The notes: a model not told the origin generated them from the letters alone. 64,000 nucleotides of DNA from Mucilaginibacter sp. L3T2-6 (GCF_030519355.1 NZ_JAUMKC010000007.1:1-64000); one strand, 5' to 3'; positions 25,677 to 34,232 are shown, counted from the first letter of the stretch. Numbers and translations are program-made.

Positions 25677-26912
25677 TTGAATAAAAAGAAAATTATAAAC
25701 GATCCGGTTTACGGATTCATTAACATCCCGACCGACCTGGTGTTCGACCTGATTGAGCACCCGTATTTTCAACGGCTGCGATATATCAAGCAGGTGGGTA
25801 TGACGCACTTGGTTTACCCGGGCGCTCTGCATACCCGTTTCCATCACGCGCTCGGCGCAATGCACCTGATGGGCATGGCCATTGAAACTTTGCGCAGCAA
25901 AGGCCATGCTATAAGCGACGATGAGGAGGAAGCAGTTACCATTGCGATTTTACTGCACGACATAGGACACGGCCCGTTTTCGCATGCGCTGGAAGAAAGC
26001 ATAGTTGAACACATCTCGCACGAGGATATTTCAACCATGATCATGCAACGCCTTAACCGGCAGTTTAACGGTCAGTTAAGTCTGGCCATCGAGATTTTTG
26101 AAGATAAGTACCCTCGCCGCTTTTTACATCAGCTCGTATCAAGTCAGCTGGATATGGACCGGATGGATTACCTGAACCGGGACAGCTTTTTTACCGGCGT
26201 TTCGGAAGGTGTGATCAGTTCCGACCGGATCATTAAAATGCTGAATGTAGTGAACGATGAAATTGTGGTGGAAGCCAAGGGCATTTATTCTATCGAGAAA
26301 TTTTTGATAGCGCGGCGGCTGATGTACTGGCAGGTTTACCTGCATAAAACAGTGATAGCCGGTGAACAATTGCTGGTGAAGATATTAAAACGAAGCCGGG
26401 AGCTTGCCCTACGCGGCGAGGAGGTTTTTACAACCCCTGCGTTAAGCAAATTTCTGAAAAAACCTGTAACCCGCGACGAGTTTTTGAACGAGGACCATTA
26501 CCTGGATACGTTTGCAAGTTTGGATGACACTGATATTATGGCGGCCGTAAAAGTTTGGGCCACGCATCATGATTTTGTGCTATCCACGCTATGCACCCAC
26601 CTTATTCATCGCAACCTATATAGGGTGGATATTACCAATACGCTACCAGATGCCGGCTTTATAAACGACCTGCTGCAAAAAGCACAAAAAAAATATAACA
26701 TCAGCGGGCAGGATGCATCATACTTCGTGTTTACAGATGTTATACGTAATAAGGCCTATAAATCTGACGACGGTAAAATCTGCATCCTGATGAAGGACGG
26801 TTCAATAAAAGATATTACCGAAGCCAGCGACAACTCCAACCTGGAAGCGCTTGTGAAGACGGTGGAGAAATATATTGTTTGTTTTACTAAAGAGTTGATT
26901 GAGTTGGATTAG
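25677..26912 (+). CDS. HD-domain phosphohydrolase (dNTPase-like)
   Basis: A cytoplasmic metal-dependent phosphohydrolase related to SAMHD1 and dGTPase-like proteins. The 411 residues hold the HD signature: HTRFHHALGAMHL (about 44-56), LLHDIGHGPFSHALE (about 91-105) and DQLDMDRMDYLNRD-type residues near 160-170. The start is TTG at 25677, preceded by a fitting AAGGA ribosome-binding site at 25667-25671; the N-terminus KKKIINDPVYGFI is conserved in the family. It precedes lpxD by 100 bp, but lpxD has its own promoter. The natural substrate is not known; dNTP hydrolysis is a guess. Confidence 0.92.
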   Translation: MNKKKIINDPVYGFINIPTDLVFDLIEHPYFQRLRYIKQVGMTHLVYPGALHTRFHHALGAMHLMGMAIETLRSKGHAISDDEEEAVTIAILLHDIGHGPFSHALEESIVEHISHEDISTMIMQRLNRQFNGQLSLAIEIFEDKYPRRFLHQLVSSQLDMDRMDYLNRDSFFTGVSEGVISSDRIIKMLNVVNDEIVVEAKGIYSIEKFLIARRLMYWQVYLHKTVIAGEQLLVKILKRSRELALRGEEVFTTPALSKFLKKPVTRDEFLNEDHYLDTFASLDDTDIMAAVKVWATHHDFVLSTLCTHLIHRNLYRVDITNTLPDAGFINDLLQKAQKKYNISGQDASYFVFTDVIRNKAYKSDDGKICILMKDGSIKDITEASDNSNLEALVKTVEKYIVCFTKELIELD

Positions 26913-26916
26913 TTTG

Positions 26917-26978
26917 AATGAGTTTATTGGCGTCTTCACCCAATCCACCACTCACTTAATCAACCTAATCAACTCATT
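26917..26978 (+). repeat. Intergenic short-word repeat hairpin (locus B)
   Basis: AATGAGTT (26917-26924) is mirrored by AACTCATT (26971-26978). The right side reads as repeats of AATCAACC and AATCAACTC. The element fills the gap between the HD gene and lpxD, and its end overlaps the TTG of the lpxD promoter. Confidence 0.5.
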
Positions 26979-27008
26979 TGCTTACCTAACTAAATACACA
27001 TAAATTTG
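26978..27008 (+). promoter_or_regulatory. lpxD promoter, predicted leaderless
   Basis: TTG (26978-26980), 20 nt, then TAAATTTG (27001-27008) is a full consensus match. The ATG of lpxD at 27013 lies 4 nt later, so transcription should start at the initiation codon. Confidence 0.68.
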
Positions 27009-27012
27009 CCCG

Positions 27013-28053
27013 ATGCAATTTACCGCACAAAAAATAGCTCAAATGCTTAACGGAACCGTTGAAGGCGACCCTTCAGTGCAGGTAAATCAATTAGGCAAAA
27101 TCGAAGAAGCCGAAGCCGGCTCGCTATCGTTTTTGGCTAATCCCAAATACGAACAATACCTTTATACCACAGGCGCGTCTATCGTTATCATCAATAACGA
27201 CCAGGTTTTGGCCGAGCCGGTTAAATCAACGCTAATTCGCGTAGATAATGCGTATATGGCAATAACCGCTTTACTGGATGTTTATAACAAGCTAAAGCTC
27301 GATAAAACCGGCATAGAACAGCCAAGCTTTATCCATCCGACAGCCACCATCGGCGAAAACGTTTATATAGGCGCTTTTGCTTACATCGGCCCCAATGTTA
27401 AGGTGGGCAACAACAGCAAAATATACCCGCAAACTTATATTGCCGACGACGTACAGTTAGGCGAAAATGTTACCCTGTTTGCAGGAGTACGGATTTACTT
27501 TGACTGTAAAATAGGCAACAACGTTATAATACACTCCGGCACTATCATTGGCGCTGACGGCTTTGGTTTTGCTCCTGCCGGTGACGGCACTTATAGTAAA
27601 ATACCTCAAATAGGCAATGTAGTAATTGAAGATGATGTGGAAATCGGCTCCAACACTACCATTGACAGGGCAACAATGGGCTCTACTATTATCCGCAAAG
27701 GCGTTAAACTGGATAACCTGATCCAGGTGGCGCACAATGTAGAGATCATGAGCAATACCGTGGTAGCAGCACAAACCGGCATATCAGGCAGCACCAAAGT
27801 GGGCGAAAATTGTATCATCGGCGGGCAAGTGGGTATTGTAGGGCATATCAGCGTAGCTAAAGGGTCGCAGGTACAGGCGCAATCAGGCATCAGCCGCACG
27901 TTGAGCGAAGAGAACAAAAAATGGATGGGCTCGCCCGCGCAGCCATACACCAATCACATGCGGTCGCAGATTGTCATCAACCGCCTGCCTGACTTAGAAA
28001 AGAAAATTAACGAGCTTGAGAAAATAATTACAGAATTGAAAAATGGTCATTAG
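27013..28053 (+). CDS. lpxD: UDP-3-O-acylglucosamine N-acyltransferase
   Basis: Third step of lipid A synthesis, adding the N-linked 3-hydroxyacyl chain from acyl-ACP. The 346-residue protein has the N-terminal uridine-binding domain (MQFTAQKIAQMLNG, FLANPKYEQYLY). A left-handed beta-helix of hexapeptide repeats follows (about 105-300), including the catalytic His region IQVAHNVEIMSN, and then a C-terminal helix. The start matches family N-termini, which supports the leaderless promoter. It opens the lpx cluster lpxD-lpxC/fabZ-lpxA. Confidence 0.97.
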   Translation: MQFTAQKIAQMLNGTVEGDPSVQVNQLGKIEEAEAGSLSFLANPKYEQYLYTTGASIVIINNDQVLAEPVKSTLIRVDNAYMAITALLDVYNKLKLDKTGIEQPSFIHPTATIGENVYIGAFAYIGPNVKVGNNSKIYPQTYIADDVQLGENVTLFAGVRIYFDCKIGNNVIIHSGTIIGADGFGFAPAGDGTYSKIPQIGNVVIEDDVEIGSNTTIDRATMGSTIIRKGVKLDNLIQVAHNVEIMSNTVVAAQTGISGSTKVGENCIIGGQVGIVGHISVAKGSQVQAQSGISRTLSEENKKWMGSPAQPYTNHMRSQIVINRLPDLEKKINELEKIITELKNGH

Positions 28054-28123
28054 TCACCGGTCATTAAGATTGGCATCTTCGACAGGCAGCCAGACTAATG
28101 ACCATTGACAGATGACTAATGAC
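28042..28123 (+). repeat. Intergenic heptad-repeat hairpin (locus C)
   Basis: A perfect 14-bp inverted repeat, AATGGTCATTAGTC (28042-28055) and GACTAATGACCATT (28093-28106), spans the lpxD stop and the gap to lpxC. Inside the right part the word TGAC starts at 28099, 28106, 28113 and 28120, exactly every 7 nt. No U-tract follows. Confidence 0.7.
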
Positions 28124-28129
28124 TAGCAA

Positions 28130-29542
28130 ATGAACGTAAAGCAAAGAACAATAAAAGCACCGGTTTCAGTTTCTGGTACTGGTTTACATACCGGGCAAAG
28201 TGTAACGCTTACCTTTAACCCTGCGCCGGAAAATCATGGATATAAATTCAGGAGAATAGATCTGGAGGGCTCGCCTGTGATTGATGCCGATTGTGACAAC
28301 GTTACAGATACCTCGCGCGGTACCACTATTACCCAAAACGGCGCCAGCGTAAGTACTATAGAACACGTGTTAGCCGCCCTTGTTGGCCTGGAGATTGACA
28401 ACGTGCTAATTGACATGGACGCCCAGGAAACACCAATAATGGACGGCAGTTCGATACAGTTTGTTGATGCTATTAAGGATACCGGCTTTATTGAGCAGGA
28501 TGCCGACCGCGAATATTACCACATCCCATATAACATTCATTACTCCGAGCCCGACCGCAAGGTAGAAATGGTTGCCATGCCTTTGGATGATGATTACCGC
28601 TTTACGTGTATGGTTGACTATAACTCGCAGGTATTAGGCAGTCAGCATGCCAGTATATCAACTATAGGCGAGTTTAACAAGGAGATTGCATCCTGCCGCA
28701 CCTTCTGCTTTTTGCATGAGCTGGAAATGCTGCTGCAACATAACCTGATTAAAGGCGGCGACTTAAACAATGCCATTGTGGTGGTTGATAAAGATGTTGA
28801 CGAGGAAGAACTGGCCCACCTGGCACGTGTGTTTAACCGAAAGGACATTAAAGTGGCTCCGCAGGGAATATTAAACAACATAGAGCTGCGTCACCAAAAC
28901 GAGCCTGCCCGCCACAAGCTATTGGATATGATTGGTGACCTGGCGCTGGTTGGCGTTCCGTTAAAAGGCCATATTATGGCAGCAAGACCTGGTCATGCGG
29001 CTAACGTAGCTTTCGCCAAAAAAATCAAATCACTTATAAAAAAAGAGCGTAGCCGTAAGCACATAAAAATTTACGACCCTAACGCTAAACCGGTGTACGA
29101 CACCGTTGATATAATGAAAATTTTGCCGCACAGGCAGCCTATGTTAATGATAGATAAGATACTTGACTTAACAAAGAGCCACGTTGTAGGGTTGAAAAAC
29201 GTAACCATGAACGAAGACATATTTCACGGGCATTTCCCGGATATGCCGCTGTTTCCTGGTGTGCTGCAAATTGAAGCAATGGCGCAAACCGGCGGAATTC
29301 TGGTATTGAACACCGTGCCCGACCCGCAAAATTATATTACCTTGTTCCTTAAAATAGAGAATGCACGGTTTAAAGCGCCGGTGGTACCGGGCGATACCAT
29401 TATATTTCACTGTAATTTAATTGCGCCAATAAGGCGTGGCATTGCTCAAATGAAAGGCATAGGCATGGTAGGCGAAAAGATGGTGGTTGAGGCCGAACTA
29501 ATGGCACAAATAGTTAAAAAAACGAAAACTGAAGAAGCATGA
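28130..29542 (+). CDS. lpxC/fabZ: Bifunctional LpxC deacetylase / FabZ dehydratase
   Basis: A fusion of two enzymes. Residues about 1-310 are the zinc deacetylase LpxC, the committed step of lipid A synthesis, with His79 in TIEHVLAALVG and the RHKLLDMIGDLAL segment giving the other zinc ligands. Residues about 325-470 are FabZ, 3-hydroxyacyl-ACP dehydratase, with the catalytic HGHFPDMPLFPGVLQIEAMAQ region. The fusion is standard in Bacteroidota and sets substrate supply for lipid A against fatty acid elongation in one protein. Its stop overlaps the lpxA start (ATGA). Confidence 0.97.
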   Translation: MNVKQRTIKAPVSVSGTGLHTGQSVTLTFNPAPENHGYKFRRIDLEGSPVIDADCDNVTDTSRGTTITQNGASVSTIEHVLAALVGLEIDNVLIDMDAQETPIMDGSSIQFVDAIKDTGFIEQDADREYYHIPYNIHYSEPDRKVEMVAMPLDDDYRFTCMVDYNSQVLGSQHASISTIGEFNKEIASCRTFCFLHELEMLLQHNLIKGGDLNNAIVVVDKDVDEEELAHLARVFNRKDIKVAPQGILNNIELRHQNEPARHKLLDMIGDLALVGVPLKGHIMAARPGHAANVAFAKKIKSLIKKERSRKHIKIYDPNAKPVYDTVDIMKILPHRQPMLMIDKILDLTKSHVVGLKNVTMNEDIFHGHFPDMPLFPGVLQIEAMAQTGGILVLNTVPDPQNYITLFLKIENARFKAPVVPGDTIIFHCNLIAPIRRGIAQMKGIGMVGEKMVVEAELMAQIVKKTKTEEA

Positions 29543-30324
29543 TCCAGCCCCTGGCATATATACACCCGCAGGCTAAAATAGCCGACAATGTGGTAATTGA
29601 GCCATTCGTTACCATACACAAGGATGTTGAGATTGGCGAAGGGACATGGGTAGGCTCAAACAGCACTATAATGGACGGCGCCCGCATCGGCAAAAATTGC
29701 CGTATATTTCCAGGTGCGGTAGTATCTGCCCCCCCGCAGGATTTGAAATATAAAGGAGAACAGAGCACCGTATCAATTGGCGACAACACTGTCATCCGTG
29801 AATGCGTAACCCTTAACCGCGGCACCGCACTTGATAAAAACACTACTACCATCGGCGCCAACTGTTTGCTGATGGCTTATGTGCACGTGGCGCACGATTG
29901 CGTAATCGGTGACAATGTTATTATTGCCAATGCCGTACAATTGGCCGGCCACATCAATGTGTACGATTACGCATTCATCGGCGGCACATCTGCAGTTCAT
30001 CAGTTTGTGGAAATCGGCGCACACAGCATGATATCCGGCGGTTCGCTGGTCCGTAAGGATGTTCCGCCTTATACCAAAGCCGGACGCGAGCCGCTGTCTT
30101 ACATCGGCATTAACTCGGTAGGACTGCGCCGCAGGGGTTTCTCTGCTGCCACCATTAACGAGATTCAGGAAATATACCGCATCATCTTCCTGAAAAAATA
30201 CAACATTACCAAAGCCCTGGATATTATCGAAGCAGAGTTTAACCCAACTGTTGAGCGCGACGAGATCATCAACTTTGTACAAAACTCGCAAAGAGGCATC
30301 ATGAAAGGGTTTGGCGCAAGCTGA
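29539..30324 (+). CDS. lpxA: UDP-N-acetylglucosamine O-acyltransferase
   Basis: First step of lipid A synthesis: transfers a 3-hydroxyacyl chain to UDP-GlcNAc. The 261-residue protein is a left-handed beta-helix of hexapeptide repeats (about 1-190) with the catalytic histidine in YVHVAHDCVIGDNV and the family motif GGTSAVHQFVEIG. A helical C-terminal domain (about 195-261, INSVGLRRRGFS) follows. It overlaps lpxC/fabZ by 4 nt. Length is typical. Confidence 0.97.
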   Translation: MIQPLAYIHPQAKIADNVVIEPFVTIHKDVEIGEGTWVGSNSTIMDGARIGKNCRIFPGAVVSAPPQDLKYKGEQSTVSIGDNTVIRECVTLNRGTALDKNTTTIGANCLLMAYVHVAHDCVIGDNVIIANAVQLAGHINVYDYAFIGGTSAVHQFVEIGAHSMISGGSLVRKDVPPYTKAGREPLSYIGINSVGLRRRGFSAATINEIQEIYRIIFLKKYNITKALDIIEAEFNPTVERDEIINFVQNSQRGIMKGFGAS

Positions 30325-30334
30325 TAAATGAGTT

Positions 30335-30405
30335 GGCAGTAAGCAGTCGGGGTTGCTCAGCCAAAAAACTGTTAACTGCAAACTGCTTACTGCCGACTGT
30401 TACTG
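30335..30405 (+). repeat. Intergenic heptad-repeat hairpin (locus D)
   Basis: GGCAGTAAGCAGT (30335-30347) pairs perfectly with ACTGCTTACTGCC (30382-30394). On the right side ACTG starts at 30368, 30375, 30382, 30389 and 30396, exactly every 7 nt, and once more at 30402. The element lies between lpxA and the ABC ATPase gene and ends right at its ATG. Confidence 0.7.
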
Positions 30406-30408
30406 ACT

Positions 30409-31026
30409 ATGACGATATCCCTCCAAAACATAGGCCGCCGTTTTAACCGCGACTGGATTTTCCGGGGGATAGACTATACCTTTTCGGGCGATAATTCCTA
30501 TGCCATATTAGGCCCTAACGGCTCCGGAAAATCAACTTTATTACAAGTGATTAACGGCAGCTTGGCGCCATCAACCGGTAAGCTAGGCTATAACTTTAAT
30601 GGCGTGGTGATTGAGGTGAGTGATGTATTTCAGCATTTAAGCCTGGCTGCACCATATCTGGAGCTAATTGAGGAATTCACTTTAAGCGAGGTTATCGACT
30701 TCCATTTTAAATTTAAGCCTTATAAAGCCGGATTCGGCAGGGCCGAAATAGTTGAACTGCTGGGTATGCAAAGCAGCAGAAATAAAATGATTCGCTATTT
30801 TTCATCTGGTATGAAGCAGCGTCTCAAGCTTGCGCTCGCCTTTTGCGCTGATACACCCCTGCTGATGCTGGATGAGCCTACCTCCAACTTAGATACCCAG
30901 GGCCTAGACTGGTATCTCTCCCTTGTGGAAAAATACGCCGCCAACCGGTTAACTATCATTTGCTCTAACCAGGAACACGAATATAATTTTTGCAGGGAAA
31001 GGTTGTGTATAGCGGATTACAAGTAG
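30409..31026 (+). CDS. ABC transporter ATP-binding protein
   Basis: A 205-residue stand-alone ABC ATPase. Walker A is GPNGSGKST (about 35-43), the signature is FSSGMKQRLKLA, Walker B and D-loop read LLMLDEPTSNLD, and the usual H-loop His is replaced in the segment ICSNQEHE, where the position is occupied by Gln or Glu depending on alignment. It resembles CcmA/LptB-like small ATPases. It follows lpxA on the same strand after an 84-bp gap filled by a hairpin element, and no permease is adjacent. An export role in envelope biogenesis is plausible from position only. Confidence 0.9.
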   Translation: MTISLQNIGRRFNRDWIFRGIDYTFSGDNSYAILGPNGSGKSTLLQVINGSLAPSTGKLGYNFNGVVIEVSDVFQHLSLAAPYLELIEEFTLSEVIDFHFKFKPYKAGFGRAEIVELLGMQSSRNKMIRYFSSGMKQRLKLALAFCADTPLLMLDEPTSNLDTQGLDWYLSLVEKYAANRLTIICSNQEHEYNFCRERLCIADYK

Positions 31027-31156
31027 GCTCATAAACACCCAGTAGCCCCCAAATACAGGACACCTTTGTGGAAGATCCGGTTCATTTTAAAGATCTTATA
31101 CGTTTAGGGTTTTTTTGAAATTTCATAACCGCGCCTAAATCGGGATCATCAGAAGT

Positions 31157-31222
31157 AGGCTTTCATAATAATTTTCTTTAAATTCTTTCCCACCTTGTTC
31201 CCAAGATGGGTGATTTTGTAGC
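31157..31222. repeat. Direct repeat, copy 1
   Basis: About 66 nt that closely match 31782-31846, with a few substitutions and one indel. Both begin AGGCTTTCATAATAATTTTC and end TGATTTTGTAGC. Copy 2 ends inside the 3' end of tRNA-Arg; copy 1 has no tRNA beside it. The two copies bracket a broken gene. Confidence 0.8.
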
Positions 31223-31288
31223 AGATAAGGTAAGTAACGAACAAACGTTTGAAGCTGATTTAATACTTATTGCGAATTTGGAGAGCGA

Positions 31289-31711
31289 TTAAATCAAACC
31301 ACGTAATATTTCTAATCTATTGCTTGGTGCACCAGGAGATAAGAAGTCGGGAATAGTATTTGGGTTTCTTCTTGGGCGATTAAGGAACTCAACAGGCCAT
31401 TCAGTAATTCTTTGTTCCATCACATGTACATATTTATTAGGTTCAGGCTCATCTAAATATTCTTTTTGCAAAATAAGAGCTAAGGGATTTTCAGCTCCTT
31501 GATTTTCTTTTGAAAACTCAAGGGCTTCCACATAGTTGTCGAAAACATAATATTAATCATCCCCGTCATAAAGATCGGGAGCCCCGTCATGCGGATGAAG
31601 CCATACTCGGTATTCCAGCACATCGTCCCAAACATAGCCCCCTCCAGATTTTACCAACGCAGGATATGTTCCAATTAACTCTTTATTTTTAACTTTGGGA
31701 TACTCTGACAT
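31289..31711 (-). pseudogene. Broken conserved hypothetical gene (in-frame stop)
   Basis: A 140-codon frame starting at the ATG at 31711 (MSEYPKVKNKELIGTYPALV) is interrupted by TAA at 31553-31555 after DLYDGDD. It resumes in the same frame as YYVFDNYVEALEFSK and runs to the stop at 31289. The join reads as one smooth protein if the stop is a Tyr codon (TAT or TAC), so a single substitution seems to have broken it. From memory, intact homologues in related genera read NDYYYVF here, but I could not check. Function is unknown; the family is small, acidic and cytosolic. The alternative is a sequencing error. The gene lies between two direct repeats. Confidence 0.75.
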
Positions 31712-31744
31712 TATCTATGCTTGATATTTCACCAAGTTAAGAAA

Positions 31745-31788
31745 GAAATCAAAATAAGAAAGCCTGTAGATATTCATCCAAAGGCTTT
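31745..31788 (-). terminator. Terminator downstream of tRNA-Arg
   Basis: On the minus strand AAAGCCT and AGGCTTT (31782-31788 and 31759-31765) form a stem, followed by a T-rich run. It lies about 55 nt after the tRNA 3' end and before the broken gene. Confidence 0.55.
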
Positions 31789-31846
31789 CATAATAATTTT
31801 CTTCTAATCTTTCCCACGTTGTTCCCAAGGTGGGTGATTTTGTAGC
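31782..31846. repeat. Direct repeat, copy 2 (abuts tRNA-Arg 3' end)
   Basis: The near-identical partner of 31157-31222. Its last bases (TAGC) are the 3' end of the tRNA-Arg gene on the opposite strand. The arrangement resembles att sites left by an element at a tRNA 3' end, or a local duplication. Confidence 0.8.
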
Positions 31847-31914
31847 CCCGACGGGAATCGAACCCATATCTAAAGTTTAGGAAACTTCTATTCTATCCGT
31901 TGAACTACAGGGCC
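31843..31914 (-). tRNA. tRNA-Arg (anticodon CCT)
   Basis: On the minus strand this 72-nt stretch folds as a complete cloverleaf. The acceptor is GGCCCTG with CGGGGCT (including G-U pairs), the D stem GTTC/GAAT, the anticodon stem GAAGT/ACTTT with loop TTCCTAA (anticodon CCT), a 4-nt variable loop, and a T arm with loop TTCGATT. The discriminator is A and CCA is not encoded. It reads the AGG arginine codon. Confidence 0.93.
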
Positions 31915-32048
31915 ATCTTGACTCCGGATTTATCGATCATCATTACCCGGCGAAAAGCTGTGCAAATGTGCGAATTTTGAATGAGTTAGGCAAATGGCTG
32001 ATTGCAGATTTGAGAAGTTTTAAAAACTCTATACATCTTCCCCACACA

Positions 32049-34118
32049 TCATCTTATCACCGAGCCGTTATGCATGTCTTCCGCTGGTGTAACAAAACTT
32101 AACTTACCTTCTGAATTTTCGGCCATCAATATCATACCCTGCGAAAGAATACCTTTTATCTCTCTTGGCTCCAGGTTAACCAACACACTTACTTTTTGGC
32201 CGATGATAGCCTCCGGCTCATAATATTCTGCAATGCCGGAGACGATAGTACGGGTATCCAGACCGGTATCTATACTTAGCTTCAGCAGCTTTTTAGTTTT
32301 GGCAACTTTTTCAGCGGTTATAATAGTTCCGGTGCGGATATCCATGGTTGCGAACGATTCATAGCTGATATTCTCCTTTGCAGCAACCAATGCCGGTTGC
32401 TTTGGGGCTGCCGCCGCCTTTTTATCGGCCAGCTTTTGCAGCTGTTTTTCTATGGCTTCGTCTTCAACCTTTTCAAACAGCAATACCGGCTGGTTCAGCT
32501 GGTGGCCGCTTTCAAACGCAACTTCCGCATCCATCGCTATGGCGCTGAATGGAATGTTGAGCATATCGACTACCTTCCTGACCGTGCCCGGCAAAAAAGG
32601 TTGCAGACACGCCGCTAAATGACCGATCAGAACCAAACTATTATGCAGTGCTTCCTTAGCTTGTTCAGGATTAGTTTTTATCGTCTTCCATGGCTCCTGC
32701 TCTGTTAAGTAGCGATTGCCCAGGCGGGCCATATCCATTACGCTTTGCAGTGCCTGCCTGAACCGGTATGCTTCAAGATTTACTTGTATATCGTCGTAAA
32801 GGCGGCCCAACCCGGCGTTTATATTTTTGTCGGTCAGCACAATTTTACCGGTTTCGTTTTCCACTTTGCCATCGTAAAATTTATGCATCAGTATCATCAC
32901 GCGGTTTACGTAGTTGCCCAAAATAGCCACCAGCTCGTTATTTACACGGGCCTGGTAATCCTTCCAGGTAAACTCGCTGTCGCTGGTTTCGGGCAAGATT
33001 GACGTCAACACATAACGCAGTTCATCCTGTTTGCCGGGGAACTCTTCCAAGTACTCATGCAGCCAAACCGCATGATTTCTCGAAGTGGAAAGCTTATCAC
33101 CTTCCAGGTTTAAAAACTCATTGGCAGGCACGTTCTGGGGTAAAATATATTCACCGTGCGCATGCAGTATCGATGGGAAAATAATACAATGGAAAACAAT
33201 ATTATCCTTGCCGATGAAATGGATCAGGCAAGAATCATCGGCCTCATTTGCTTGTTTTTTCCAGTACAATTTCCAGTCCTTGCCGTTATCTATAGCCCAT
33301 TGCTTGGTTGCTGAAATGTAGCCGATGGGCGCATCCATCCACACATACAACTTTTTGCCTTTTGCTTCTTCCAGCGGCACGTCGATACCCCAGTCCAGGT
33401 CGCGGGTCATTGAGCGGGGTTGTAAACCCGACTTCAGCCACGATTTGCACTGTCCGTAAACATTTACTTTCCATTCGTCCTCCTTGGTCTCAATCCATTT
33501 TTCCAGCCAGGGCTGATATTTATCGAGCGGCAAAAACCAATGTTTAGTTTGTTTTAACACAGGAGTCTTTCCGCTCAGCGTTGATATCGGGTTAATCAGA
33601 TCGGTTGGGTTAAGCGAGGTTCCGCAGTTTTCGCACTGGTCGCCGTATGCATTCGGATTACTGCAATTGGGGCAAGTACCGGTTATGTAACGATCAGCCA
33701 GGAATTGCTGAAAGTCCTCATCAAAATACTGCTCTGAGAATTTCTCAACAAATTCATCTTTTTCATATAGATTCAGGAAAAACTCCTGTGATAAGTCGTG
33801 GTGGATAGCAGATGAAGTACGGTGATAGATATCGAATGATATGCCGAATTCCTCGAAACTGGTTTTTATTTGCTGGTGATACTTATCGATAATAGCCTGT
33901 GGGGTGGTGTCTTCTTTTTTGGCTTTAATGGTGATAGCAGCGCCATGCTCATCCGATCCGCAGATGTACACCACGTCCTTTCTGAGTAGCCGCAGGTAGC
34001 GCACAAATATATCTGCAGGCAAATAAGCTCCCGCAAGATGGCCGATATGAAGCGGACCGTTAGCATAAGGCAATGCCGATGTTATTGTAAACCGTTTAAA
34101 TTTATCTAATTGTGACAT
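32049..34118 (-). CDS. metG: Methionyl-tRNA synthetase
   Basis: Charges tRNA-Met. The 689-residue protein has the HIGH motif PLHIGHLAG (about 21-29). It has two zinc knuckles (CPNC and CENC, about 145-165) and a KMSKS-loop variant GDKLSTSRN. After the anticodon-binding helical domain a flexible linker leads to the C-terminal tRNA-binding OB-fold domain (about 585-689, MDIRTGTIITAEKV), which also mediates dimer formation. Length and domains match the long bacterial form. On the minus strand a TATCTTTG element (34126-34133) lies only 7 nt before the ATG. Confidence 0.97.
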   Translation of the reverse strand: MSQLDKFKRFTITSALPYANGPLHIGHLAGAYLPADIFVRYLRLLRKDVVYICGSDEHGAAITIKAKKEDTTPQAIIDKYHQQIKTSFEEFGISFDIYHRTSSAIHHDLSQEFFLNLYEKDEFVEKFSEQYFDEDFQQFLADRYITGTCPNCSNPNAYGDQCENCGTSLNPTDLINPISTLSGKTPVLKQTKHWFLPLDKYQPWLEKWIETKEDEWKVNVYGQCKSWLKSGLQPRSMTRDLDWGIDVPLEEAKGKKLYVWMDAPIGYISATKQWAIDNGKDWKLYWKKQANEADDSCLIHFIGKDNIVFHCIIFPSILHAHGEYILPQNVPANEFLNLEGDKLSTSRNHAVWLHEYLEEFPGKQDELRYVLTSILPETSDSEFTWKDYQARVNNELVAILGNYVNRVMILMHKFYDGKVENETGKIVLTDKNINAGLGRLYDDIQVNLEAYRFRQALQSVMDMARLGNRYLTEQEPWKTIKTNPEQAKEALHNSLVLIGHLAACLQPFLPGTVRKVVDMLNIPFSAIAMDAEVAFESGHQLNQPVLLFEKVEDEAIEKQLQKLADKKAAAAPKQPALVAAKENISYESFATMDIRTGTIITAEKVAKTKKLLKLSIDTGLDTRTIVSGIAEYYEPEAIIGQKVSVLVNLEPREIKGILSQGMILMAENSEGKLSFVTPAEDMHNGSVIR

Positions 34119-34125
34119 AACAGCG

Positions 34126-34133
34126 CAAAGATA
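34126..34133 (-). promoter_or_regulatory. metG -7 element, very short leader
   Basis: Minus-strand TATCTTTG matches TAnnTTTG exactly and ends 7 nt before the metG ATG. The predicted leader is about 0-4 nt. No clear TTG lies at -33. Confidence 0.5.
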
Positions 34134-34232
34134 CCTTTTTTAGTCGGGAAGTCCGAAAGGCGGAAAAGTCGTTACTGAATAGTATATTGCCTAAATTGCG
34201 GCAGTTAACAACAGGATAATTTTTCAATAACT

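Noticed and set aside
31206..31292. Short plus-strand frame MGDFVADKVSNEQTFEADLI and on to a stop
   Set aside because: It overlaps the direct repeat and the end of the broken gene, is 28 codons long, and has no family signal or convincing ribosome-binding site.
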